A stretch of 64,000 nucleotides of DNA from Atherinomorus stipes (lineage: Eukaryota > Chordata > Actinopteri > Atheriniformes > Atherinidae): the NCBI GenBank assembly GCA_023101725.1, contig JALJCO010012619.1, positions 124,001-188,000 on the forward strand. Reading direction: 5' to 3'. How positions within the stretch are numbered: position 1 is the stretch's first letter; the number at the start of each line of letters is the position of its first letter. The notes beneath the pieces were generated by a model that was given only the letters and a program-made list of their open reading frames with translations, made no database searches and was not told the origin of the DNA. Positions 1 to 13,100 of this stretch are shown here, one piece after another. A program made the position numbers and the translations under genes.

Positions 1-943
1 AACACATCAGACTTATTAAAGAAAGAAATTAAATGTTGTTGGACTTATTTATCTCTCGTTAGTAATGATTTAACTTGGTTGGTTTAGTTTAGCTTATTCA
101 TTTTTATTTCATTGTTGTTTTGGGAACATGAGAACATTTACTTGTTTAGATATGACCAGTTTGTGGGGACTAAATTGATAAATATGGTGTCAGGTAGAGG
201 TAAGGATGGTGAAAACGAAGCCTTATGAGACAATGAGACATTTTGACACAGCTGCCAAGAGATCGACACAAAGTCTTGAGACATTTGAGACAGTCAGCAT
301 GAGCTCCATCTGCTGGCTGTGGGTGTGTACTGCAGCTGAGGGCACCGCTGCCTGGAGCTGTCTTGTCTCTGACTCGGTGTATAATAAAATTTACATTGTC
401 AACCTTCTGTGAATGTTTCCTTTATGCTTAATATCTTGGAATTATCATCTGTGATTTAAAAAAAAAAAAAGTATTTTTCAATAAATTCCCAAGCGATTGA
501 AACCCGTATTAAGTATTGACAGATTAATAAACCCAGTCCCTTCAAGATTTCGGCCTTGCCACTCACGGACGACGTAACGAGGCCTCGGTTAGTGTGGTCA
601 CGTGGCTTTCGGCATGCTGAGACTTCCACCAAAACAGCAACTAGCAAGACTTCCGGTTAATAAGATCGAGGCGGAGTCGAGCAGACAGGCTCGAGCATAA
701 CGTCCCTAGGTAGAGGACCAGCATGCAATGGGGTGGGCTTTTGTTTTTGCTTGATTATGTTTGCTTGCAATGGAGAAATAAACCATTAAACCTTTAGGAT
801 TTCAGTTTGGAAAATGGATTTCTTTTTGCATGTGTGAAGACATTGTTTACGGTGCATCTGTCACTCCTTTGGAGTATGTCTTTTACTGAAGAACAGCCAC
901 ATCATTTTCTTCTCTCCTTGTTTTCTCTCTCTGCATTCTGCAG
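1..943. other. Intron of the aminopeptidase gene, no exon seen
   Basis: This stretch lies upstream of the first recognisable exon of the ERAP-like gene and is best read as intron. I looked for the preceding exon of an M1 aminopeptidase C-terminal domain and did not find one, so it probably lies before position 1. The short open frames at 206-412 and 456-647 have no composition or splice signals that suggest coding. An A-rich run sits near 458-470. Confidence 0.5.
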
Positions 944-3066
944 GATGATGGACCAGAGTCTCCATGGTGAGGTGATGAAGACTCAGGACCTCCCTGATGT
1001 GGTTGTCTCTGTCGGCAGGAACCCCCATGGCTACAAACTGGCGTGGGATTTCCTCCGAGCCCACTGGCACACCCTGATAAAGAAGTCAGAAAGCTCATCA
1101 CACAATACATTTTACTTAACACTATGCCTGGTTGGACCTTAACTTCATCCTTGATTCCAAAATAGAGCTAAGCTGATATTTGCGATCCAACAAGTTTTAG
1201 AAATATTAAACTAATCATGCATGCTGATGCTTTGCTTGCTAGTCAGGTTGAAAGCAGGAATGAATAACATTTTATCTTTGTTTGCTTTGATGTGACAGAT
1301 TTGACCTCGGTTCCCACACCATATCATACATGGTGGCTGGGGTGACCAACCAGTACTCTACCAGGGAGATGCTTCATGAGGTCTGTGAAGCTTTCTTTAC
1401 TTTTCGATAGAAATATGGAAAGTGAACTGACTGCTAGAAGACTCTCATTTTAATGTTTATAGCACTCTAGCCTTAAATATAGAAACAGAAACTGACAGAA
1501 AAGCATTTTCTCTTCCAAATTTCTTTTAAGATTTGAAGTTTAACCAGCTTTAATCAGCTTTATTATTATAAGTATTATCAGCGTTACATTCACACAGCTG
1601 CACCGGACGCTACAGTTCAATGATGGCTCCAAGAATGTACATAATAAATATCAGTGTGCTATTAAGTGTGCAAGTCAGAAGCACGTTTCAAAGCGTTTCA
1701 AGGGCAGAAACTTGTGTAGCATTTTTTTTTTAACTATGAAAAACCTGAGCATCTTAGCATCGGCGACACTAAGATAAAAAAAAGTCCTGTTATGTGTTCT
1801 TCAAAGAACGTAGGACATCTGTGACTGAGAGTGTATGCAGTCATTTTCAATGTTTTCATTTATTTATTAGCACTTCTACAAACCAAAGTTAAGTGATTGC
1901 TACTAACTCCTAGCCTGGTACACCAGCCTGACCAACACCATGTATGAGATACACGGCAAGTCAACCTGGGATTCCCTCCACTGGAGACTGATTTCCAATG
2001 TGAGATGAAAGGCGGGACTAACAGGAGGAAAGTGAACCAGTGAACCGGAGAGAACCAATCAGAGAAACACGGAAGTGACTGTAGCTGGCGTAGTTCGGCA
2101 CCCTGTTGCTGTGTTGCTATGGCAACGCTGAAAGTCAGCGTTTACATGTTAGTTTTCCCTCTCTATTTAATGTAATTTTCTTGTGTATATTAACATAGAA
2201 TGTTTGGTTTTATTATTATAAATACTCTGTTACATGTAACTAAGCATTGTTTATTGCTGAACTACAGATATGAGAACGCGTTTGTGTCGCACGTCATGTG
2301 ACTATGACCCGGAAGCTGTTAGTTAAGCACCAAAACAGAGCAGAAACGGTGGTGGAGACGTCGGAGGAGTTTTACGTTCCTGTTAGTCATTCGACTGCTG
2401 CGCTGAGATTGGTCCAGTCAATTTTTTTTTTTACCAGAGTGGAAATCATTTCCCAATGGAGGGAACCCAGACTGACTTGCCGTGTATCTCATACATGGCG
2501 TTAGTCAGGCTGGTGTACCAGGCTAACTAACTCCTTGTAACTTTGGGGAAAATATGGCCATAGGTTCAAATACTTTTTCCAGTGTTTACTGTGACAGTTT
2601 GTTCTCTAAAGTCATGAAAAGGAAAAGATTCTAACTATTTTTTGTGTTATATCAATATGACAAATTATGATTGTCTATTGTCTAATTAATTTTTTTCCAC
2701 AAAGATGAGACTGTATTTGATTATCAAATCACAAGTTTTGGTTATTTCAACCTGTTCACAACTTTTTATCTTGACTCTTTAAATATATATACATATATAT
2801 AAATATAAATGTATTTTAAATTCATTAAGAGGATAAATGTAATGTGGATCTCATGTCAAATAGATTTATGTTTTCCTCCTTTTCCTGGTTCTCAGATACA
2901 AAGCTTCTTTGGCTCCCTGACTGAGGAGACGGGCTCAAAGATGAGGTGCATCCAGCAGACCTACGAGACCATTGAAGATAACATCCGCTGGATGGACAAA
3001 AACCTCCCTCTGCTGCAGGCGTGGCTAAACAAACGCAACAAAAGAGTGCCTCATGATGATTTGTAA
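944..3066 (+). CDS. ERAP1/ERAP2-like ER aminopeptidase, C-terminal exons
   Basis: Three coding exons are visible: 944-1084, 1299-1380 and 2896-3066 (stop TAA at 3064-3066). Each acceptor ends in CAG; the first donor is GTCAGA and the second GTCTGT. Frames join without a break, giving about 130 C-terminal residues. Diagnostic segments are VGRNPHGYKLAWDFLRAHW, a FDLGSHTISYMV stretch, VTNQYSTREMLHE and TIEDNIRWMDKNL. They match the end of the helical ERAP1_C domain of vertebrate ER aminopeptidases, enzymes that trim peptides in the ER lumen for MHC class I. The N-terminal signal anchor, GAMEN and HExxH zinc motifs lie off the window. Some residues resemble ERAP1 (VTNQ-ST) and others ERAP2 (KKFDLGS, KNLP-L), so I leave the paralogue open; LNPEP fits less well. 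The frame enters exon 944 with one base completing a split codon. The second intron holds a transposon. Confidence 0.85.
1911..2525. mobile_element. Non-autonomous DNA transposon with long terminal inverted repeats
   Basis: About 87 bp at 1911-1997 (starting TAGCCTGGTACACCAGCCTG) recurs inverted at 2440-2525 with roughly 90 percent identity. The nine-base string ACTAACTCC lies immediately outside both ends (1902-1910 and 2526-2534) and looks like a target-site duplication. The interior of about 440 bp has no transposase; the short frame at 2298-2504 overlaps one inverted repeat and is not a gene. The element sits in the last intron of the aminopeptidase gene. A 9-bp duplication suggests a Mutator-like or related superfamily, but that assignment is inference. 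Confidence 0.8.
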
Positions 3067-3733
3067 GTACACAGGAGAATAAATGCCCAGAGGGGATAAT
3101 GGAGATGGAAATAGAAGCGTGGACTCCAGTTAGATGGTTTTATGCTGGTCACAATCAAACATGTTTAACTTTGAAACCTTTGACTTAAAAAAAAAAAACG
3201 CAACTCTTTGCCTTATTTTGAATGTAAATTTTATATCAGAATACACTTTATCATTAGATCGTTGGCTGTATAACAAAACATGTTTCATAATTTATTAAAC
3301 ACTTTAAAACTGACCATTAATTTATTTTCACTCCGCTTCAAACCCCATCCTAAAAGTGAGCAAAGAAGAGTTTGTCTGGCATCTGATTGAGAAAAATAAA
3401 TGTCTGTTTTTTTTTTGTTTGTTTTTTTTTAAGAAACTGTCCAGGTTGCTTTGTTTTCATGTTTGTTTCTGAATATTTTTACTCAGACTTGTGGTTAAGT
3501 GTGTTTGTGCAAGCGTGTTTTTAATGTGAAGGAAAAAATGATAAATTTTCACTGCTGTAAAGTTCTTGAGTTTAGGAAAGAATTAAGATTTATGTTTGTG
3601 TTACTCCAGGAGAACACATACTGTAAACATTTTACTGCTTTTTAAAAAGTTTATATTGCAAAGAAAACATGCACTGCACAGCAGGTACTCTGTGAAGACA
3701 GACGGATGTTGGCTGCCTTCGGCCTTGAATAAA
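3067..3733 (+). other. Probable 3' UTR of the aminopeptidase gene with polyA signals
   Basis: AATAAA hexamers follow the stop codon at 3078-3083, 3395-3400 and 3728-3733. The first is only 12 bases past the stop, so one of the later two is the more likely polyadenylation signal. A T-rich tract (about 3408-3430) lies just after the second signal. Which one is used cannot be told from sequence alone. Confidence 0.4.
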
Positions 3734-4824
3734 AAGGTTCAAATGTAATTAACATCAGCAAAACGATGTACTTTTGATTTGTACTGTTAATTAAACGTGT
3801 GCAAAATTTGAAAATTCATGTTTACACTGCTGTAACACACATCACATTCTGTGGACTGATGACGTAATTAAGAACTTTGTCTCCACTGTAAACATTTTTA
3901 TTTCAGACAAAATTGACAAGTTTGTTAAAAAAAAAAAAAGAAAGAAGAAAGTTTGAATTAATTATTGGACCAATAAACTATATTTGTCATAATTTTCATA
4001 TGTATTTCTGTTACTGCACTGCAGCCTGTCACTGTCAGTGATTTGACCAACCCTCCAATCCCCTGGCAGTAATAAGGATGTAACCTTTGTATCCTTACTC
4101 TCTTCTGAGCAGGCCAGAAGCTTTTCCGGTCGAAGAGACTGATTTCCGGGTTTTTGTTGTCATTTTGTACATTATAGCTCTGTTTTTTCTGTCTCTCACT
4201 GATGCACATTTGCCCACTTCTTAGCTTTTGTAGATTATGGCTGCTTGGCTTCAGAGTTGTTGCATCAAACAGCTGGAATAACCATTTCAACCTGAGCACC
4301 TGTGAAAAGAAATTCATTAAGTCGGAGTCCCTTCATTTATTGATAGTCCTTCAATTTCACACTTTGGCTAAACTCTACCCACACTTCTAAATAAGTTATT
4401 GTCTCTTTACACGGCACCAGTTAATAGGAAACCTGTTTCTATGTAAACATTTATTTCACTGATCTTCAGCTGTATTTGTTTCTAAGGTGACTTGACTACC
4501 AGCTTATGGAAAAAGGTTGCTGTTTCTTTAAAGCTGCCATAAATTCTTTTGATGGACCTTTATGACAAACTAATAAAACACATTTAGCAACAAACAAAAT
4601 GCACGCAATTTCATACAGTGTGTGAGATCATTAGTCATATACCTGTTATTCAGGTGAAGGCTGAGCACAAATAGCATTTCAAAAGGAAAAAAGAAGAAAA
4701 CTGAATACATTTCTGTGACAGATGAACATTCTTGGCTTTGCCCTGACTCCCATGCATGAACACACACAACACACACCCCCCTTCATCAGCACACCCACAA
4801 TAAAAACTGCACTCTGCTCCACTG

Positions 4825-4874
4825 AGTTTGCCCTCCCAGCTACACACCTGAGAAGAGACGTCGCCGGACTGAAG
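4825..4874 (+). other. Possible untranslated first exon of the PPxY membrane-protein gene
   Basis: A moderately GC-rich stretch ends at a good donor (GAAG then GTAGGA at 4875) and lies about 30 bases downstream of an AATAAAAA box at 4799-4806 that could act as a TATA element. No ATG lies between, so it would be leader only. It is upstream of, and on the same strand as, the gene whose last exons are at 8662-9157. This is a guess from position and signals. Confidence 0.2.
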
Positions 4875-7800
4875 GTAGGAGGCTTAAAAATTCAGCTTTG
4901 CGCTTCAGTTTTCTGTTTAGTTGCAGATCAGATTCAAGCTTATGAAATCTGATTACATACAACTTTTTAGAAGCAGCTTTATTTTCTTGGTACTTTCAAG
5001 CTGGGAAAACTGACCTCACCTACTTATGTCTTAATGTAATTGTGATCATTTGTATTCCTGCTTTCCCCCCCACACACACACACATACACTATGTAGATCT
5101 GATCCACGTGTTTATTCATAATATTCTTGCAATTTAGATGCTTATCGTTTTAGCAAACAGTATAACTGATGAACACCTATGATACATCTCAGCCACAGAG
5201 CTAACTCCCAGCCTTTAATGAGGACTTGCCGGTGATTTCAAGTTCTTGCTTCTGTACTGTGATCAGATTTTTAGTTTTATTCTTTTTACCTGATCAGTGT
5301 TACATTACTGCTGTGAAAAATACAATAATCTCCAAAACTTAGGATTTAATGAACCAAGAATAGCTTTCATTTAAGCCAAGAGTCATTGCAGTTTTTATGA
5401 TAATCAAACAGGTATAAAGGTCGTACATCACACAAATGAATGCAGTGCTTTCACTAGACGGCAACGATTTGTAAACAGATTATTAGTCAACAAAATGTAG
5501 ACTAAAGAGATGAAGTGTAATAATAAGCAAAGCATGTAATCACATCTTATAGAGTATCGACTGGTTTAGACAGATGTAGCGCGTCATGATTACATGTCTC
5601 TTTCTGTCTAATTGTCTTCTGTTTCAGTCATTGTCAAATATCACTCCTTTACTCTCCTTACTTTCCATCTCACTTACTCGTTTTGCTATTTTTGGTTTAT
5701 ATTCTGTCTTACAGTATTTTGCCCCATTGTTTTCTCTAGTCATGCTGTGTTTATTTAGGTCAAACGAATGGCTCTTTTGCATACTCTATGAAGGCCTTGA
5801 TGTGCTTCCAAAGATATAGCTAAGAGAGGAGTAAAATCAGCCCCTGTTAATGGGGTTTATAACCTCAGGTTCAATCTCAGACTTTGAACAGCATCACTTG
5901 AGTCCTCATTAATTACAAGTGCATGCCAGTTTGCTCAGTTTATAGTCTGGATACATATATTGGGTAATAATGCTACAGTTGGTTGATGCTCCATTTGAAA
6001 TTCAGAGAATTGTGACTGTCCACAAACTCCTTATGTGATACCTAATGAGCTTATGTAATGCATTTTACCCCCAAAAAAGTTTTAAAAGTGACTGAGGCAG
6101 ACCGAGGCAGCGTATCATCATTATTCACTCCATCGTACATGATCATGACCCATCAGTGGTCAGATTGAGCAAATCCTCCACAACCCCTGATTTTATCAGG
6201 GATTTATATTGAGACCTCTTGACTTTCTTGGAATCTCTTGCATCAGTCTTCGTGCTGATCATGTGACAGACTTACAATCAAAGTGGAATACATTTTATCA
6301 CCGACTTGTTGCGCAACAGCACCAGCCAGTACAGCTCAACAGCATGATCTGACTGTATAAGGTTACTGCAGTACAGGTTTGCGTCTTGTGATAATAAAAC
6401 TCTTCTATCACAGCGTCTAGGGAAAAATGTTTATGAGCTGTGAGTACAAAGTGTATTTTCTGCTGGAGCCAGGAGGATATAAATCTGTTTTGTGTTAGAG
6501 GGCAGCAGCATGCGCCCAATTAAAGAAGCCTAATGAACAAGTATGTTCAAACCAATATTCTCAAGCAGCAGAACAGTGATAGTATTTTTAAATGATTGAA
6601 TATTCAGCCTTTTAATGTTTGCATTCCAGGTTCTTTCTGAGGTCTGTGGTTCCCCCTCCTTTCAATCCATCAAGTGCGGTCCCTCCATCTTAAGGATGGC
6701 ATTCAGTACTTTTCCTTTTTTAGAGTAAGACATCTCTTTTCATCTGCGTGTTTCGATTTTACCATGTGTTTTTGTTGATGATCACTTTACCAAACAGCCA
6801 CATGTATTTTGTGTTTTTCTTTAATTCTTTAACAGTCAGCTGTTGTTGGAATAGTAAAGGGTTAGGATGGTTATGAAGTCTTATCCAAAATGGAGCTTGT
6901 ATGATATATAGTCACATAAAAAAGAGAGAGTACACCCATTAGTTCAACCTTACTGTTCAGAAGAGAAGTAAGCCATGAAGAGAGCACCAGAGTAATTGAT
7001 CATGATTAGTGTGAGAGGTTTTGGTATAGCTGCTGGTCTGTAGGATTCAGGTGTGTGTCAGCCCAAAATAGGAAGTAAGACCTCCACAGTGAGCTTAAAG
7101 AAGCCATAGTTGCTGCCTTTCAATCTAGGAAGGATTATAAGCCGTTTCAAATGATTTAGAGTCCATCTTTCTACAGTGAGTTCAATTATTCACAAGAGAA
7201 AAACATTTAAGACAGCTGTCAATCTTCCCAGGAGAGGACATCCAAGCAGGTTCACCTCAAAGCCGGATTCAGTGCAGAGAAACTGACAAAAGAAAAAAGA
7301 ATCAAGTGCTATATCAACTGTACAGGTCCTAGTTTGCATCTTAAATGGTAATGTTCATGACAGTACAATTAAATACTGACTTAACAAGTTTAGCTTATTT
7401 GGAAGGTTTCAGAGAGCCTTACTGTACCTCTGGGAAAAATGTGGCAGCATGGCTTTAATATGAAGTTACTTCGCTACAAACTACAAGATTTCTGTCCTTT
7501 GGAAAGAAGGCTATAATAGATGTTTGGCTGTGATGCACAGCTTCATATTTTAGTGAAACCCAAGCATACTGGTCAGCACAAACCCCTTATACCTAAACTG
7601 AAGAGGGCAAGCTGGTTTTCAAAGCTGTGGGACATCTTTCAGTCAAAGCGCTGACCAAGAACATGCCTGTATACGGTATTTTAATCCTCTGATGATGAAT
7701 TTATGAAAACTGCCACATTTTTTTTACATAACTATATAACTTCGACAGATTTTTACAGTTGTACTTTTTTTAGTTTTGATTAGATTTTTTTTTTATTCCA

Positions 7801-8060
7801 TTAAATTTATCTGTTCTATGAAAATATTTATCTAAAACATTTGGTAGCTTTTTCTTATCACAGTCATAACTGAGGCAAACTTGGTAATTGTTGTTTGTAT
7901 ATACTGTATCAAAATAAATATTTCTCTTTCAGTTCAAGTCCACTGAAGTGGCTAATTTGCAAAATTATCATTCCCAACCATACATATACTAGTAAAATAG
8001 ATCTTAAAACGTGTCCATTGTCATGGACACCATGCATGAGAATGCTGGCGTGAAGTCACA
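4875..8060. other. Intron or intergenic DNA, no coding exon identified
   Basis: I searched here for a signal-peptide or cysteine-rich exon that could feed the exon at 8662 and found none I can support. A hydrophobic frame at 5586-5819 lacks fitting splice sites. The DNA is AT-rich with no clear repeat apart from short A and T runs. Confidence 0.4.
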
Positions 8061-8200
8061 AGGCAAGTTTATTTTTACTGTAGGTTATATCACATTTCAT
8101 ATACAAGACAATTCAAAGTGCTTTACAGAAAACAAGCATTATGCTGGAGTTCAGGTGAAGCAAAAAGAAAGAGATATGATAAGAAGCATTATTTAAATTA
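8061..8200 (+). repeat. Dispersed teleost repeat fragment
   Basis: The stretch from CAAGGCAAGTTTATTT to CAAAGTGCTTTACAG resembles a high-copy interspersed sequence found throughout teleost genomes (a TTTAT-rich core followed by a GTGCTTTACA box). A shorter relative lies at about 31240-31290. No target duplication was identified. Confidence 0.5.
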
Positions 8201-8661
8201 GAAAAATAGCAAAACAGAATACAAAAGAAATTTAAAAACAGCTAACACAAGTAAGACTTGGCTGAAATGGTTCATACAACAGGACAATGATCCAAAGCAT
8301 ATCAGCGAATCGAAAACAGAAGCAGTGAAAAAGAAATAAATCATGTTGTTTTGGTGTTCTATGATGCTCCAGTCCTCAATCTGTCTAAAATGAGGTGGAA
8401 GAGGGCTGTGCTTAAGCAAACAGGCTCCAATCTCAACCAACTGAAGCAATGCTGTGAAACGTACTGGGCCAAAATTCCTCCACAATTATGCCAGTGCTGA
8501 ACTACATCATACAGAAAACATAGTGGTTTTAGAAGTTATTGAATCATGGGCTGTATCAAGTGTTTCACACACTGCTTCAATACTATCAGTACAAAATATA
8601 TGCAACAAAAGCAACCTAAATCCCTTTTCTACCTCTTTTTACGTCTTCATCTTTCTCCAAG

Positions 8662-9157
8662 GGTCTTCCTGGGCATCCTGGGCTTCGGTCTTGGCATTAT
8701 GTTCTGCACCACTTTCTGCAAAATGTGCTCTCGCTTAAGGGACGAGCAGATCGAAAGGGAAGCACAAAGACGCTTGGACCGGGACAATCACCTGCGATCC
8801 ATTTATTTCATCCCCTTTCCTAGAAGCAGGTCACAAAGGGACAGTGACGAGCTCAGTGGGGAGATCATCCCACCACCACCTTTTCACAACTCTGTCTATT
8901 ATGGGCCTCCTCCTTCATATAATGAGGTAATTCTAACGTTGCTTCAGTTCATGACCCTGTTCAAGTTTTTCTTCAGGACTTAATTGAATTTACTTTCTAA
9001 ATCTGATTTTTGTTTTCCCTTCTGACTCTTTTAGCTGGGAATTAAGCCCGACGATCTTCCTCCTCCCTACACAGAAAATAATTTACCGGTGTATCCCACA
9101 ACGCCGCCTCCAACTCACACTGAAGCAGTACAGATGCAAACACAGTCGCAACCATAA
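8662..9157 (+). CDS. Single-pass membrane protein with two PPxY motifs, last two exons
   Basis: Two exons join in frame: 8662-8926 (acceptor CCAAG, donor GAG then GTAATT) and 9035-9157 (acceptor TTTTAG, stop TAA at 9155-9157), encoding about 129 residues. The first 19 or so are hydrophobic (VFLGILGFGLGIMFC) and end in a Cys cluster (CTTFCKMC) next to basic residues, as in a transmembrane helix followed by a cytoplasmic juxtamembrane segment that could be palmitoylated. A charged helix rich in Arg and Glu follows, then PPPPFHN, PPSYNE and, in the last exon, PPPYTE, ending in a Pro/Thr/Gln tail. PPxY motifs bind WW domains, classically of NEDD4-family ubiquitin ligases. The signal peptide and ectodomain exons must lie upstream but were not found; the first exon enters mid-codon with one completing base. 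I do not recognise the family; TMEM207, VOPP1 and WBP1-like proteins share the architecture but not clear sequence. Confidence 0.75.
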
Positions 9158-10195
9158 GTAAGGACCATCACGCTGTGATTTTGTTCATATGGACAGTCCT
9201 GCACTGCCTCAAGGAGCTGAATAAAACGGAGCTTCTAACGTTTTTAACAATTTTTTCCTTTGTTGTAATGAATGCATTGATGGCACAAAACCAGAGCTGA
9301 TGAGACAAGATGCACAAGCCTATGAATGTGTTAATGTGTGTTCAGTATGATTGTTAAAATGTGATACTTTATTTTATAAATACTTTATGTTAGTTCTGTG
9401 TTAGGTGTCTTCATAGGCACTTAAAAGGTATTAACGATGCCTAATTAGGAGAACGGAGGTTGTGTTCTACATCCGGAGACAGATGCATTCATTTCACCCC
9501 TTCTTTTTTTACATCATTCTGTAGTTAAAGCCTTGTGGCTTATTTAAATAAACTGACATAATGAAATTTTGCCCAAATGTAGATGACTGAAGTGCACTTC
9601 TACAAACTTTGATGGCACTTTGCTTGTATGTAGCGCCATATTGTGATAAATGAAGATGAATGTAATTCACTGTTTATAAATCTATTTGGGAAAGAAGAGA
9701 ATTGTGTTTAGTAGCTGGTCTACTCAGTTTCTGGGGGGTACGATGAAGCTTTTTTGTCTATCTGCTATAATATTTTTGTAATATCACACAAGAAATAGAG
9801 ATTCCTCATCATTCTTTTGGTCTTATATTATTATTAGTCTTTTAACAAATAAAAAATGTACTGTAATCAAAACTAATGTATAGCTCACCAAAGGAGGAAT
9901 AAAAGTTGATGTTTTTTATATGTGTCAGATCTAATGAACTTTGAGCTTAACTTTAAGCACTGAATGTTATAGAGAGACACAGAAATTTAATGCTGGTTGG
10001 CTTTATGACTGCAGACAGAGCCATTTGGAAAACCTAATATTGCACAACTGACTTTGCACTTTGTCAGTCTGCTCAAAGTCACAATGCTTTTTTATCATGT
10101 GAGATATTTAAGTTGGACTCAAGCTATCAGCAATGACGGTTGGACTGCTTAGTAAAATAGATATGTAACTGTCCCCTTTTAAAACTGAATAAAGG
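9158..10195 (+). other. Probable 3' UTR of the PPxY gene, several polyA signals
   Basis: AATAAA occurs about 60 bases past the stop (9219-9225), again near 9547-9552, near 9897-9903 and near 10187-10193. The last is followed by a G run. A short and a long 3' UTR are both possible. No open frame of interest is present. Confidence 0.45.
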
Positions 10196-13100
10196 GGGGA
10201 TTATGTTTTGTGCAGCATGTAGTTAACTTTGTCTTTATTTGTTCATTTGTAAGGCAGCAGAGAAAATTGTCACTGAGTGGAGGTTTGCCTGATCTGCGCT
10301 GGACCTTATATGCTTCCTCTACATTTTTTATAGATAAATGTCTGGCCCATCAACACAGGTGAAACAACAATATGTAAATGTGTGGAGAAGGAAATGTAAA
10401 AGCTGCAGACGGCTGTGCAAACTAAACACAAGAGGGCAGCACAAGCACAGCAATTCAGAATGACAAGGAAAACTATTGGTTTAGCTTTTAATCCTACTAA
10501 TTAATCCTTTTCAGTATGATAAATACAAAATACTGATTAAAAAACATCCATTTGATTCAGGCTAGTGACACTGTGAGACATTCAAACATGCTCAGTAGAC
10601 ATGAACTGGTGCAGCTGGCAGACCCTTAATTTGCTCCTCAAAGCCCCAGTACACTAGAAATAAAATGTTTAACCTTCTAGTTTTTTTTTGTCTTATGCAT
10701 TTTACAACACATAATAAAATCAGCCATCAATTCAATGGCTAGTATCATTACAGTATACTGTATGTACCACCTACAGCAGGATCTACTGTCCTCCAACTTT
10801 TAGTTGCTTCCCTTCCCCAACACACCTGAATCAAATGAATGGCTCGTTACCAGGCCTCTGTGAAGCTGAATGACACGCACGTGAGGGAATTCAGCTATAC
10901 TGGAGAAGGAATGCATGTTAAAGTTGCAGGTTAGCTCTCGAGGACAGGACTTGGGTAAAGTGAACTTGCAGTAGCAGAAAGGTGATGTCAGACCGCCCAA
11001 ATGTTCATTGTAAAATACTGAAAGAACCAATCCTGACAACTTTCTGGGTGGGGCATTTTTCCTCTTTCCTCTTTTTTTTTTTTTTTTCATTGTGCTGTTA
11101 GAAGCAGATAAAATTGAGAAATTAGTGTAAACTGGGTAATAAGACAGGCTTTAGTGTAATATAACATTTATTTGTTGGCTTATTAGTTTATTTTCATGAA
11201 AAAGTAAAGAGAATTGCATGTAAAGTATGGACACAGAATACAGAAAAAGTGCATTTAAGTCACAATTAATCATTCAAGCAAACAAACAGCAAAAATGTAT
11301 TTTTAACGATCAATAATAATGACAAAAGAAAAGACGAGAACAAAAGACTAGTGTTAGGGTATGTTTGTCATGGTCTGTGGGTTTTTGGGTTCAGCATTTG
11401 GTGATGAATACTGGTTTTTGGTGTCATGTTCTGCCTTCTTATTGAAGTTTTTATTAACTAATTTAAGTTCTGAGTTAATTTACGGTAGGTTTTGTCCTGT
11501 TTTGTTTTCGCATTATGCAACTTTCTGTTGTATTTTGTGGTGCCTGTTTTTTATTCCTGCCGTCACACCTGGTTTCTGTTTCCTGATTATCACACCTGCT
11601 CCTCGTTAGCTATTTTCTCCCTCTGTATAAATACTCTGTTGTTTTGCTCCTAACCAGTTCCTTGTTAGTTCTGTCCTAGCTCTCTGTCATTGTCTTCATC
11701 ATCAACACCATCATCACTGTTAAGCACATGTGTGAGAAGATATATTCAAACAGAAGGATGAACTGTAGAGAAAGAACTTCATGATGAGGTGGCACCACTC
11801 AAATTCAGACCAATAACCTCTAAAACCAGAAACTTCTGCTCCCCCGCTCGGCTGTTCAGCATGCCTCAGATTTTGTCCCCCTCCTCCAACAGCCTCTTCC
11901 TCCACTCCGACTCTTACTGTGTCCTTTTCTCTCATTTCTCTTTGCTTGTTCCCTTTATAGCTTTTTCTAATTTATGTCACCCTCTCTTCACTGCTTTATC
12001 CTAAGATCCCTACACCCATCCTCCCCCTCTGGCCTCACTCAGTCTCCTTATGGGACTCTATAGGTTGACCCAGCCTGAAATAATTTCCATGGACTCTTTT
12101 TTTTTTCCTTCCTTCTTCTTCTATGTAACATTTCATCCAGCTCACTGGACTTTTGAGTTGCTTGCTACAGGGTATTTTGAGAAAACATACTATGTATATG
12201 TTTTTCTTCTCTTTGATTGCTATACAGAAGATCTGCAATGATAATTAACTGTTTGTACATATTGTGCATATTTAAGTACTTATTTTTCTAAAATAATGTG
12301 CATGAGTTCTCTTCCTTATATTTTTTTCATTATTTTTGAAAATATCAAAATCTCTCCCACCAAATCTTAATTCTGAGCTGTCTATAAATTGCCCAGAATG
12401 GTAACCTTTCCTCCTTCTTAACTCACAGCAGAGGCTGTTATTCTGCTCATGAATGGATGCAAAGTTATCCGTTTGCTCCCTCCTATGAATCCTCTGTGTA
12501 TTCAGGTCTTTGCATTACTGTGTGAAACAGTCAAAGCAGACCACTTTTATAATGTTGCATCTTATAAACAGGATCTATTTGGGTCCACATTTTTGCAAAC
12601 TAGAACACAATTTAAGACATTGTTTCACCAGTTTGAGTGACGCTTAGCCTCCTTGTGCCTGCATTAATGACTCACATGTGGGCAGTTTAAGAAGTCATTG
12701 TGTCGACCAGACTATAAGGAAATCTCATTACCATGTAGGAGACCCTGCCTGCTGGCAGATAAACAAGTCAACAATGCAAGAGAGTAGGAGCAGGCCAGTT
12801 TAGCTGATGGAAAGGGATAACGGTTATTTTTTAATCATCTCGTTGGTAGATAATTGTTTGTTTTCTGATGCTGAGTCTTTTTAATTATATATGTTTTTGG
12901 TGCTGTTGGGTTTCTTTGGAAGTCTGAGAGAAACATTTTGGATTCTGGAATAGATTCAGTTGAGGAAACCTGCCTGAGGCAGAACTGACAGAGAGGACAC
13001 AATATAAAAAGGAATGGAGGGGATGTTGCTCATACCGAGCAAATCTGACCAATGTTAGTGTGTGTCAGTCTTTTCTTTCATAAATGACAGCTGTGCGCAC

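Noticed and set aside
5586..5819. Hydrophobic 77-codon frame as a signal-peptide exon for the PPxY gene
   Set aside because: Hydrophobic along its whole length from T-rich DNA, with no donor in a phase that would fit the exon at 8662.
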